Origin: Streptomyces sp. NRRL B-24484
GTDB lineage: Bacteria; Actinomycetota; Actinomycetes; Streptomycetales; Streptomycetaceae
Reading direction: 5' to 3'
NCBI RefSeq assembly: GCF_000717715.1
Contig: NZ_JOAI01000071.1
Span: 1 to 23,009, forward strand
Length of the DNA stretch: 23,009 bases
Part shown: one piece after another, positions 1 to 6,852 of the stretch
Layout of the letters: each line of letters begins with the position of its first letter
How positions within the stretch are numbered: the first letter of the stretch is position 1
The notes under the pieces: model-generated
Database searches by the model: none
What the model saw: the letters and a program-made list of their open reading frames with translations, nothing else
Told to the model about the DNA's origin: nothing
Translations under genes and position numbers: made by a program

Positions 1-125
1 GGGCGGACGCGGCGCGGGGCGGGCGGGGCGGGTGCGGGGGTGGGGGCTGCCGGGGCCTGGTCGGCGGGGGTGGGCGTGGCTGTGGGTGGGAGGGTCCACA
101 ATGGGGGGCGCCGTGCCCCCGTAGG

Positions 126-161
126 GTTCGACGCGGCGGCCGTGGACGGCCGCCGTTCGAC
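126..161. promoter_or_regulatory. Dyad with flanking direct repeats upstream of parC
   Basis: A perfect 9-bp inverted repeat (134-142 and 147-155, 4-nt spacer TGGA) is flanked by two copies of GTTCGAC (126-132 and 155-161). It lies 35-70 nt upstream of the parC start and could be an operator or a 5' leader hairpin. The rest of 1-196 is G-rich with no convincing gene. I found no clear -35/-10 pair there; CACAAT near 103-108 is only a weak -10 candidate. Confidence 0.35.
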
Positions 162-196
162 AGACGCAAGCCCGACACGCAAGGAGCCCCGCCGCG

Positions 197-2647
197 ATGG
201 CCCGCCGCAGTTCGCCCACCCCGCCGCCCGGTGACTTCGAGGAGCGGATTCTCGATGTCGACGTGGTGGACGAGATGCAGGGCTCGTTCCTGGAGTACGC
301 GTATTCGGTGATCTACTCGCGGGCGCTGCCCGATGCGCGGGACGGTCTGAAGCCGGTGCAACGGCGGATCCTGTACCAGGCGAACGAGATGGGTCTGCGG
401 CCGGAGCGCGGGCACGTGAAGTGCGCGCGGCTGGTGGGCGAGGTGATGGGTCGGCTGCACCCGCACGGTGACGCGTCGATCTACGACTCGGTGGTGCGTC
501 TGGCGCAGCCGTTCTCGATGCGGCTGCCGCTGATCGACGGGCACGGCAACTTCGGTTCGCTGGGCAACGACGACCCGCCGGCCGCGATGCGGTACACGGA
601 GTCGCGGCTGACGGCGGCGTCGATGTCGATGGTGGAGTCGCTCCACGAGGACACCGTCGACTTCGGGCCGAACTACGACGGCAGCGAGCAGGAGCCGCAG
701 GTCCTGCCGTCGGCGTTCCCGAACCTGCTGGTGAACGGCAGCTCGGGCATCGCGGTCGGCATGGCGACGAACATGCCGCCGCACAACCTGTCCGAGGTCG
801 TGGCGGCGGCCCGGCACCTGATCAAGCACCCGAACGCGGACCTGGACACGCTGATGCGGTTCGTGCCGGGTCCGGACCTGCCGACGGGCGGCCGGATCGT
901 GGGTCTGTCGGGGATCCGGGACGCGTACGAGAAGGGCCGCGGCACCTTCAAGATCCGGGCGACGACGTCGATCGAGAGCGTGACGGCGCGCCGCAAGGGG
1001 ATCGTGGTCACCGAGCTGCCGTACAGCGTCGGGCCGGAGAAGGTGATCGCGAAGATCAAGGACCTGGTCAACGCGAAGAAGCTGCAGGGCATCGCGGACG
1101 TCAAGGACCTGACGGACCGTGAGAACGGTCTGCGCCTGGTGATCGAGGTGAAGAACGGCTTCGTGCCGGAGGCGCTGCTGGAGCAGTTGTTCAAGTTGAC
1201 GCCGATGGAGGAGACCTTCGGCATCAACAACGTGGCGCTGGTGGACGGTCAGCCGCTGACGCTGGGTCTGAAGGAGCTGCTGGAGGTCTACGTCGACCAC
1301 CGCTTCGAGGTGGTGCGTCGGCGCAGCGACTTCCGGCGGCGCAAGCGCCAGGAGCGGCTGCACCTGGTCGAGGGCCTGCTGGTGGCGCTGGTCGACATCG
1401 ACGAGGTCATCGCGATCATCCGGTCGAGCGACAACGCGGCGCAGGCGAAGGAGCGGCTGATCGAGCGCTTCTCGCTGTCGGAGGTGCAGACGGCGTACAT
1501 CCTGGACACTCCGCTGCGGCGGCTGACCCGGTTCGACCGGGTGGAGCTGGAGGCCGAGCAGCAGAAGCTGACGGCGGAGATCGCGGAGCTGACGGAGATC
1601 CTGGAGTCGGACTCGCGGCTGCGCAGCGTGGTGTCGTCGGAGCTTGGTGCGGTGGCGAAGCAGTTCGGTTCGCCGCGGCGGACGGTGCTGCTGGAGGCCG
1701 GTTCGCTGCCGAGTGCGTCGCTGTCGGTGCCGCTGGAGGTGGCGGACGATCCGTGCCGGGTGATGCTGTCGTCGACGGGTCTGCTGGCGCGGACGGCGGA
1801 CGGCGAGTCGGTGGAGGTGTCGGAGCAGCGGGCGAAGCACGACGTGGTCGTGTCGGCGGTGGCTGCGACGGCGCGGGCGGACGTGGGTGTGGTGACGACG
1901 GCGGGCCGGGTGCTGCGGCTGCCGGTGATCGACCTGCCGCAGTTGCCGCCGGGGGGTGCGGTGTCGCTGGCGGGTGGCGCGGCGGTGTCGGAGTTCCTGC
2001 GGCTGGAGGCCGGGGAGCGGGCACTGGCGCTGACGACGCTGGACGAGTCGTCGCCGGGTCTGGCGCTGGGCACGGCGCAGGGCGTGGTGAAGCGGGTGGT
2101 GCCGGAGTGGCCGTCGAACAAGGACGAGTTCGAGGTGATCGCCCTCAAGGAGGGTGACGAGGTCGTGGGTGCGGTGGAGCTGGCGACGGGCGAGGAGGAT
2201 CTGGTCTTCATCGCTTCGGACGCGCAGTTGCTGCGCTACCCGGCGGGTCAGGTCCGGCCGCAGGGTCGCCCGGCCGGCGGTATGGCGGGCATCAAGGTGT
2301 CGGAGGGGGCCCGGGTGCTGTCGTTCACGGCGGTGGATCCGGGTGCGGACGCGGTGGTGCTGTCGGTGGCGGCGGCGTCGGCGACGTTGTCGGGCGGTGA
2401 GCACACGACGTGGAAGGTGACGCCGTTCGAGGTGTATCCGCGCAAGGGCCGGGCGACGGGCGGTGTCCGCTGCCAGCGGTTCCTGCGGGGTGAGGACGTG
2501 CTGGCGTTCGCGTGGGCGGGTGCGGCTCCGGCGTTGGCGGCTGCGGCGAACGGTTCGCCGGTGGTGCTGCCGGAGCGGGATCCGCGTCGGGACGGTTCGG
2601 GTTCGCCGGTGTCGGCGCAGGTCGCGGCGGTCGGCAGCCGGTTGTAG
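197..2647 (+). CDS. parC: DNA topoisomerase IV subunit A (ParC)
   Basis: This is the breakage-reunion subunit of a type IIA topoisomerase, which with ParE decatenates and relaxes DNA in the cytoplasm. The 816-residue product has the GyrA/ParC N-terminal core: DGLKPVQRRILY (49-60), HPHGDASIYD (88-97), and the active-site Tyr133 in AAMRYTESR. A long coiled-coil/tower region (about 370-490) and a C-terminal beta-pinwheel (about 500-800) follow. No canonical GyrA box (QRRGGKG) is visible, which favours ParC over gyrase A, as does the presence of a non-oriC parE-like gene 12 kb away. The ATG at 197 has AAGGAG at 181-186. Ala93 occupies the position of E. coli GyrA Ser83. A terminator follows the stop, so parC is probably monocistronic. 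The split from parE makes gyrA the only serious alternative name. Confidence 0.9.
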   Translation: MARRSSPTPPPGDFEERILDVDVVDEMQGSFLEYAYSVIYSRALPDARDGLKPVQRRILYQANEMGLRPERGHVKCARLVGEVMGRLHPHGDASIYDSVVRLAQPFSMRLPLIDGHGNFGSLGNDDPPAAMRYTESRLTAASMSMVESLHEDTVDFGPNYDGSEQEPQVLPSAFPNLLVNGSSGIAVGMATNMPPHNLSEVVAAARHLIKHPNADLDTLMRFVPGPDLPTGGRIVGLSGIRDAYEKGRGTFKIRATTSIESVTARRKGIVVTELPYSVGPEKVIAKIKDLVNAKKLQGIADVKDLTDRENGLRLVIEVKNGFVPEALLEQLFKLTPMEETFGINNVALVDGQPLTLGLKELLEVYVDHRFEVVRRRSDFRRRKRQERLHLVEGLLVALVDIDEVIAIIRSSDNAAQAKERLIERFSLSEVQTAYILDTPLRRLTRFDRVELEAEQQKLTAEIAELTEILESDSRLRSVVSSELGAVAKQFGSPRRTVLLEAGSLPSASLSVPLEVADDPCRVMLSSTGLLARTADGESVEVSEQRAKHDVVVSAVAATARADVGVVTTAGRVLRLPVIDLPQLPPGGAVSLAGGAAVSEFLRLEAGERALALTTLDESSPGLALGTAQGVVKRVVPEWPSNKDEFEVIALKEGDEVVGAVELATGEEDLVFIASDAQLLRYPAGQVRPQGRPAGGMAGIKVSEGARVLSFTAVDPGADAVVLSVAAASATLSGGEHTTWKVTPFEVYPRKGRATGGVRCQRFLRGEDVLAFAWAGAAPALAAAANGSPVVLPERDPRRDGSGSPVSAQVAAVGSRL

Positions 2648-2670
2648 GACGGGTCGTCCGTGGGTTCGTC

Positions 2671-2704
2671 CGACGGGGGCGCTGCTTCGGCGGCGCCCCC
2701 GTCG
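2671..2704 (+). terminator. parC terminator hairpin
   Basis: The 12-bp arms 2671-2682 and 2693-2704 are perfectly complementary with a 10-nt loop containing CTTCGG. The hairpin begins 23 nt after the parC stop. There is no T-tract, as is usual for streptomycete terminators. Confidence 0.75.
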
Positions 2705-2769
2705 GCGTTGCTGCAGGAGTCGCTGGTGCTGCCGGGGCGGTCTTCCGCCGCCGTGGCCGGCGGGGGTGG

Positions 2770-2788
2770 CGAGGGTAGGCTTGCCTGG
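2770..2788. promoter_or_regulatory. Iron-box-like (DtxR/IdeR family) candidate operator
   Basis: The 19 nt agree with the DtxR/IdeR/DmdR consensus TWAGGTTAGSCTWACCTWA at 13 positions, including AGG on the left and CCT on the right arranged symmetrically about G2779. The site abuts the GTG start of the [2Fe-2S] protein gene, where a bound repressor would block expression. In such GC-rich DNA a 13/19 match could be chance. Confidence 0.35.
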
Positions 2789-3688
2789 GTGAGCACCTGC
2801 GCGACGTTGTCGCTGGAACTGTCCGAGCCGTTGGCCGCGACCGCGGCGACGGCCTCGACCTGGCTGCTGCTGGAGCAGGCCGGGCCGTGGGGGGCGAAGG
2901 CGCTGGTGGAGAGCCATCTGGAGACGGCGGTGGGGGCCGCGTTGGAGGCCGCTGCGGCGGGCTCGGGGGTGCGGGTGGCGCTGGTGCGTTCGCCGGGCCG
3001 TCATGCGGATGCCGGGGCGGACGCGCGGCACCGGGTGGTCGTGGCGCACACCGTGCCGGGCCGGTCGTGGGTGCGGCGCTGGTCGGTGGCGGATCCGGCG
3101 GAGCTGCTGGGGCTGGACTTCGCGGCGCTGGGTGCGGGGGTGCACGGCGGTCTGGGGACGGAGCACGACGGGGGTCCGCTCGCGCTGGTCTGCACGAACG
3201 GCCGCCGGGACCGCTGCTGTGCGCTGCTGGGGCGGCCGTTGGCGGCGGAGTTGGCGGCGTCGGGGCCGGGCGAGGTGTGGGAGGTGACGCACCTGGGCGG
3301 TCACCGGTTCTCGCCGACGATGCTGGTGCTGCCGTTCGGGTACGCGTACGGGCGGCTGTCGGGGGCGGCGGCGAAGGAGGTGCTGGCGTCGACGGCCTCG
3401 GGTCACACGGTCCCGGAGTTCTCGCGGGGCCGGTCGTGCTGGGAGCGTCCGGGTCAGGCGGCGGAGCACGCGGTGCGGCTGGCGGTGGGCGAGACGGCGG
3501 CGGAGGCGCTGACGGTGCGCCAGACGGCGGTGGCCGGCGGCTGGTCGGTGGAGGTGCGGCACGTGGACGGCCGGGGCTGGCGGGTGCCGGTGTCGGAGGG
3601 GGTGTCGGAGCCGCCGCGTCCGGAGAGCTGCGGGAAGGCGGCGGGGCTGCCGTCGCGGATGGTGGCCGGTCCGGTGGAACGGCTGTGA
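2789..3688 (+). CDS. Sucrase/ferredoxin-like (Apd1-type) [2Fe-2S] protein
   Basis: This 299-residue cytoplasmic protein belongs to the sucrase/ferredoxin-like family, which has a thioredoxin-fold ferredoxin domain. From the GTG at 2789 it begins MSTCATLSLELSEPLA and continues with TWLLLEQAGPWGAKAL, both typical of actinobacterial members. The family cluster signature is present: Cys135-x8-Cys144 (CTNGRRDRCC) followed by H-L-G-G-H with His168 and His172. This matches the bis-Cys/bis-His ligation known for yeast Apd1, so a [2Fe-2S] cluster is expected. The reading frame is open further upstream, but homology starts at this GTG. The gene is flanked by terminators on both sides, so it is likely a single-gene unit. 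Its electron-transfer partner and substrate are unknown; the 'sucrase' name is historical and should not be taken as an activity. Confidence 0.8.
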   Translation: MSTCATLSLELSEPLAATAATASTWLLLEQAGPWGAKALVESHLETAVGAALEAAAAGSGVRVALVRSPGRHADAGADARHRVVVAHTVPGRSWVRRWSVADPAELLGLDFAALGAGVHGGLGTEHDGGPLALVCTNGRRDRCCALLGRPLAAELAASGPGEVWEVTHLGGHRFSPTMLVLPFGYAYGRLSGAAAKEVLASTASGHTVPEFSRGRSCWERPGQAAEHAVRLAVGETAAEALTVRQTAVAGGWSVEVRHVDGRGWRVPVSEGVSEPPRPESCGKAAGLPSRMVAGPVERL

Positions 3689-3731
3689 CGGCCCCTCGCC
3701 CGCTGTCCGGGAGGGCGGGGGGCCGTCACAG
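3683..3731. terminator. Bidirectional terminator between convergent genes
   Basis: A 19-bp stem (3683-3701 with 3713-3731, one G.T pair, 11-nt loop) separates the ferredoxin-like gene (+) from the ABC lipoprotein gene (-). The stop codon of the + gene (3686-3688) lies inside the stem, and the hairpin ends 15 nt from the end of the - gene. It should work in both directions. Confidence 0.8.
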
Positions 3732-3745
3732 GTCGCTGGGCCGGG

Positions 3746-4804
3746 TCAGCCGGCGGCCTTGGTGACGAACTCGGTGGTGTAGGTCTTGGCGAGGTCGATG
3801 CTCGCCTCCTTGCCCTTGACGTCGGGGTGGAAGGCGCCGAGGACGGCGAGGACGGTCTTCGGGCCGTCGGCGGGCATGACGCCGTCGGTGGTGAACATCG
3901 GCAGGGTGGCCTTGATGGCGGCCGCGTACTGCTCGGCGCCGCCCTGGGCGTAGTCGGCGGGCATCTTCGCGGCGATCTCCTCGGGGGTGTGGGTGTTCAT
4001 CCACTTGAGGGTCTTGACGAAGGCGTTGGCGAGCTTCTGCACGGTGTCCTTGTTGCTGTTCACCCAGGCGGTGTTCATGTACAGCGAGGACGAGGGGTAG
4101 AGGCCGCCGAGGGCGGCCTTGGAGCCCTCGGGGGTGCGCATGTCGTAGAGCACCGAGCCGATGTTCTTGGAGACGATGTTGGCGACGGTCGGGTCGGTGG
4201 TCATGCCGGCGTCGATGGAGCCCTGCTGCATCGCGGCGATGAAGGTCTGGCCGGCGCCGACGGCGATCGGGCTGAACTGGCTGGTGTCGACGCCGTTCTT
4301 GACGGCGAGGTACTTGGTGAGGAAGTCGGTGGACGAGCCGATGCTGGTGACGCCGAGCTTGCGGCCCTTGAAGTCGGCGCCGCTCTTGATGGCGTCGGCC
4401 TGCTTGGCGGAGACGACCTCGACCTCGCCGGGGGCCTGCGAGAACTGGACGACGGACTCGACGCTCTTGCCCTTGGCCTGCAGGTCGATGGTGTGGTCGT
4501 AGAAGCCGACGGCACCCTGGACGTCCCCGGCGAGGAGGGCGGTGGTGGCGTTGACGCCGGCGGGCTCGCTCATCAGCTCGACGTTGACGCCGGCCTCGGC
4601 GAAGAAGCCGAGCCGCTGGGTGAGCATGGCGGGCATGTAGATGACCTTGTCGAGGCCACCGACCATGATCTTGACCTTGGGGCCCTCGACGGTGGGGCCG
4701 GCCGGGGCCGCGCCGTTGTGCGAGGTGGACGCGGCGTCGTTGGCGCAGGCGGCCAGCGGCAGGAGGAGGGCGGCGGCGAGGGCGGCGGCGGCGGTTCTGC
4801 GCAT
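3746..4804 (-). CDS. ABC importer substrate-binding lipoprotein (NMT1/SsuA-like)
   Basis: This is the extracellular solute receptor of the importer encoded with the next two genes. The 352-residue product starts with a lipoprotein signal peptide (MRRTAAAALAAALLLPLAAC, lipid-modified Cys20). The binding domain is of the NMT1/SsuA/TauA class: KIMVGGLDKVIYMPAMLTQRLGFFAEAGVNVEL is spread over about 44-78, followed by the hinge region GRKLGVTSIGSSTDF. The ATG has AGGAAGG upstream with a 9-nt gap. The gene lies 128 nt downstream of the permease gene, so it may have extra promoter or processing sites. The ligand cannot be read from sequence: sulfonates, taurine, pyrimidine precursors and aromatic carboxylates are all transported by relatives. 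Confidence 0.8.
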   Translation of the reverse strand: MRRTAAAALAAALLLPLAACANDAASTSHNGAAPAGPTVEGPKVKIMVGGLDKVIYMPAMLTQRLGFFAEAGVNVELMSEPAGVNATTALLAGDVQGAVGFYDHTIDLQAKGKSVESVVQFSQAPGEVEVVSAKQADAIKSGADFKGRKLGVTSIGSSTDFLTKYLAVKNGVDTSQFSPIAVGAGQTFIAAMQQGSIDAGMTTDPTVANIVSKNIGSVLYDMRTPEGSKAALGGLYPSSSLYMNTAWVNSNKDTVQKLANAFVKTLKWMNTHTPEEIAAKMPADYAQGGAEQYAAAIKATLPMFTTDGVMPADGPKTVLAVLGAFHPDVKGKEASIDLAKTYTTEFVTKAAG

Positions 4805-4830
4805 GGGTGGGGGCCTTCCTGGGTGCGCGG

Positions 4831-4886
4831 GGGGAGTCTTCTGCGGGGGACGGTTCTGCGGGGACGTTCTTCGGGGGACGTTCTGT
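4831..4886. repeat. Four imperfect 13-15 bp tandem repeats
   Basis: The units are at 4831-4844, 4845-4859, 4860-4872 and 4873-4886, with the pattern GGGGGACGTTCTGC. They fill most of the permease-lipoprotein intergenic space. Two further copies of GGGGTGGGGCTGCGG stand at 4897-4911 and 4917-4931. Their function is unknown. Confidence 0.6.
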
Positions 4887-4932
4887 GGGCGCAGCGGGGG
4901 TGGGGCTGCGGGCTACGGGGTGGGGCTGCGGC

Positions 4933-5802
4933 TCAGCGGCCGTCGCCGGAGTCGGCGGGCTTCCAGCGGAAGAGCCGCTTCTCGGCGAAGGTGAGCAGGC
5001 CCTCGGTGAACAGGGCGACCACGGCGAGGATGGTCATCGCGGCGTAGACGCCGGCGGCGTTGAAGGTGCCCTGCGCGGCGGCGACCATCAGGCCGAGGCC
5101 CTTGGTGGCGCCGATGTACTCGCCGACGATGGCGCCGATCAGGGCGAAGCCGAAGCTGACGTGCAGGCTGGTGAAGATCCAGGTGGTGGCGGCGGGGATG
5201 ACGACCTGCAGGGTGACCTTGCGGTTGTCGGCGCCGAGGATGCGGGCGTTGGCGACCAGGTTGCGGTCGACCTCGCGGGCGCCCTGGAAGGCGTTGAAGA
5301 ACACCGGGAAGAACACCAGGACGACGGCGGAGGCGACCTTGGAGGCCGGGCCGAGGCCGAACCAGATCAGGAAGATCGGCGCGAGGACGATCCTCGGGAT
5401 CGCGTTGAGCACCTTGATGTAGGGCCCGAACACGTCGGCGAGGAAGCGGATCCGGCCGAGGGCGATGCCCAGCAGGACACCGGTGACCACGCCGACCACC
5501 CAGCCGCTGAGCGCCTCGTAGAGGGTGTAGCCGATCTGCTCGCCGAGCGAGCCCTGGGCGGTGCCGTGGGTGATCCACTGCCAGATCTGGGCCCAGATCT
5601 TCGACGGCTGGGAGAAGTTGAACGGGTCGATCACGCCGGTGCGGGCGCAGACCTCCCACAGGCCGAGGAAGACGACGAGGACGCCGGCCCGGGCGGCGAA
5701 CACGCCGTTGCGGCGGTTGCGCGCGGCCCGTTCGCGGACCTGGCTGCGGGTGGTGGCGGGGGCGGCCGCGGGGGTGGCGGCGGGGGCGGTCTCAAGCGGC
5801 AC
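4933..5802 (-). CDS. ABC importer permease (SsuC/TauC-like)
   Basis: This is the inner-membrane channel subunit of the importer, a BPD_transp_1 family protein of 289 residues. An Ala/Pro-rich cytoplasmic N-terminus leads into about six hydrophobic segments. An EAA-type loop (NARILGADNRKVTLQVVIPAA) is present, which contacts the ATPase. I prefer the GTG at 5802 because AGAGGAG stands 6 nt upstream; an in-frame GTG at 5820 would place that site inside the gene. With the 5802 start the gene overlaps the ATPase gene by 11 nt, indicating translational coupling. LNAIPRIVLAPIFLIWFGLGPASK is characteristic of the sulfonate/nitrate/taurine permease group, but it does not fix the substrate. Confidence 0.85.
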   Translation of the reverse strand: MPLETAPAATPAAAPATTRSQVRERAARNRRNGVFAARAGVLVVFLGLWEVCARTGVIDPFNFSQPSKIWAQIWQWITHGTAQGSLGEQIGYTLYEALSGWVVGVVTGVLLGIALGRIRFLADVFGPYIKVLNAIPRIVLAPIFLIWFGLGPASKVASAVVLVFFPVFFNAFQGAREVDRNLVANARILGADNRKVTLQVVIPAATTWIFTSLHVSFGFALIGAIVGEYIGATKGLGLMVAAAQGTFNAAGVYAAMTILAVVALFTEGLLTFAEKRLFRWKPADSGDGR

Positions 5803-6625
5803 GACCCGCTCCTCTCTCACGGGTGATGCGGACTTCCTCGCCGAGGGAGGCCCAGATCTCGCGGTACAGCTCGACGAAGCGGGGTTCCAGGCGGACGGCC
5901 TCGACGGTGCGCGGCCGGGGCAGGTCGACGGTGAAGACCTCCTTGACGGTGGCGGGGCCGGCGGTCATCACGACGACCCGGTCGGCGAGGGCGATCGCCT
6001 CGTCGAGGTCGTGGGTGACGAAGACGACCGAGGAGCCGGTGCCGGCCCACAGCTCCAGCAGCTGGTCGGACATCAGGGCCCGGGTCTGCACGTCGAGCGC
6101 GGAGAACGGCTCGTCCATGAGCAGGATCTTCGGGTCGTTGACGAAGGTCTGGGCGAGCGCGACGCGCTTGCGCATGCCGCCGGACAGCTGGTGCGGGTAG
6201 CGGTCCTCGAAGGCGGCGAGGCCGACCCGGGCGAGCCAGTCGCGGGCCTTCTCGCGGGCCTCGTCGGCGGGGACGCCGCGGAACCGGGGGCCGGCGGTGA
6301 CGTTGGACAGGACGGTGCGCCACGGGAAGACGGCGTCCTGCTGGAAGACGAAGCCGACGTTCGGGTCGATCCCGTCGACGTGCTCGCCGTAGACCTTCAC
6401 CTCGCCCTCGGTGGGCTCCTCCAGGCCGCTGACCAGGGTCAGCGTGGTGGACTTGCCGCAGCCGGTGGGGCCGACGACGGCGACGAACTCGCCGGGGGCG
6501 ACGGTCAGGTCGAGGTCCCGGACGGCGGTATGCAGGGTGCCGGACGGCGTCCGGAAGCGTTTGGTCGCCCCGGTCAACTCGATCGCCGGGACGGCTCCGG
6601 CCTTGTGCGGGCTCACGTGGACCAC
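5792..6625 (-). CDS. ABC importer ATP-binding protein (SsuB/TauB-like)
   Basis: This ATPase powers the adjacent permease and has 277 residues. Numbered from the GTG at 6625, Walker A is GPTGCGKST (52-60), the Q-loop is in FVFQQDAVFPW, the signature is LSGGMRKRV (147-155), Walker B is ILLMDEP (167-173), and the switch His is 205 in FVTHDLDEA. FPWRTVLSNV and the overall length fit the SsuB/TauB/NrtD group. The start is uncertain. GAGGAGG lies only 3 nt before the GTG at 6625 and 12 nt before an in-frame GTG at 6616; neither spacing is ideal. It is the first gene of the - strand transporter operon and is divergent from the CitA-like kinase gene. Confidence 0.88.
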   Translation of the reverse strand: MVHVSPHKAGAVPAIELTGATKRFRTPSGTLHTAVRDLDLTVAPGEFVAVVGPTGCGKSTTLTLVSGLEEPTEGEVKVYGEHVDGIDPNVGFVFQQDAVFPWRTVLSNVTAGPRFRGVPADEAREKARDWLARVGLAAFEDRYPHQLSGGMRKRVALAQTFVNDPKILLMDEPFSALDVQTRALMSDQLLELWAGTGSSVVFVTHDLDEAIALADRVVVMTAGPATVKEVFTVDLPRPRTVEAVRLEPRFVELYREIWASLGEEVRITRERGAGRAA

Positions 6626-6715
6626 CTACCTCCTCGGCCGGCGTCGTCGCCGGCTCGGTGCTGTGCTCCGGGACGCTACGAGCGGCACCGGCCGCCGCGG
6701 GAGGCTTGCGGGCGT

Positions 6716-6734
6716 AACGCGGCTTTGCCGCGTT
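6716..6734. promoter_or_regulatory. Palindrome between ABC operon and sensor kinase gene
   Basis: A perfect 8-bp inverted repeat, AACGCGGC/GCCGCGTT with a TTT spacer, lies in the 227-bp divergent region 6626-6852. It is followed by a relatively AT-rich stretch (6741-6769) that could hold promoters. It sits about 90 nt from the ABC start and 120 nt from the kinase start, a plausible position for a shared operator. No -35/-10 pair can be assigned with confidence on either strand. Confidence 0.4.
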
Positions 6735-6852
6735 GAGGGCTGTTCTGCTCGTTTTGCTTCCGCTACAACGGCTGGGCGGGGCTGGCACGGAACACGGACG
6801 AAACGTAGGGTGACCGTCCACCCCGCCCCCGCCGAGCACGAAGGAGCCCGCG

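Noticed and set aside
40..234. 64-codon open frame at the left edge
   Set aside because: It overlaps the parC start and Shine-Dalgarno in another frame, has low-complexity Gly/Ala/Arg sequence and no ribosome site.
2660..2788. Upstream part of the open frame before the ferredoxin-like gene
   Set aside because: It includes the parC terminator hairpin and has no homology-like sequence; the family N-terminus begins at the GTG at 2789.
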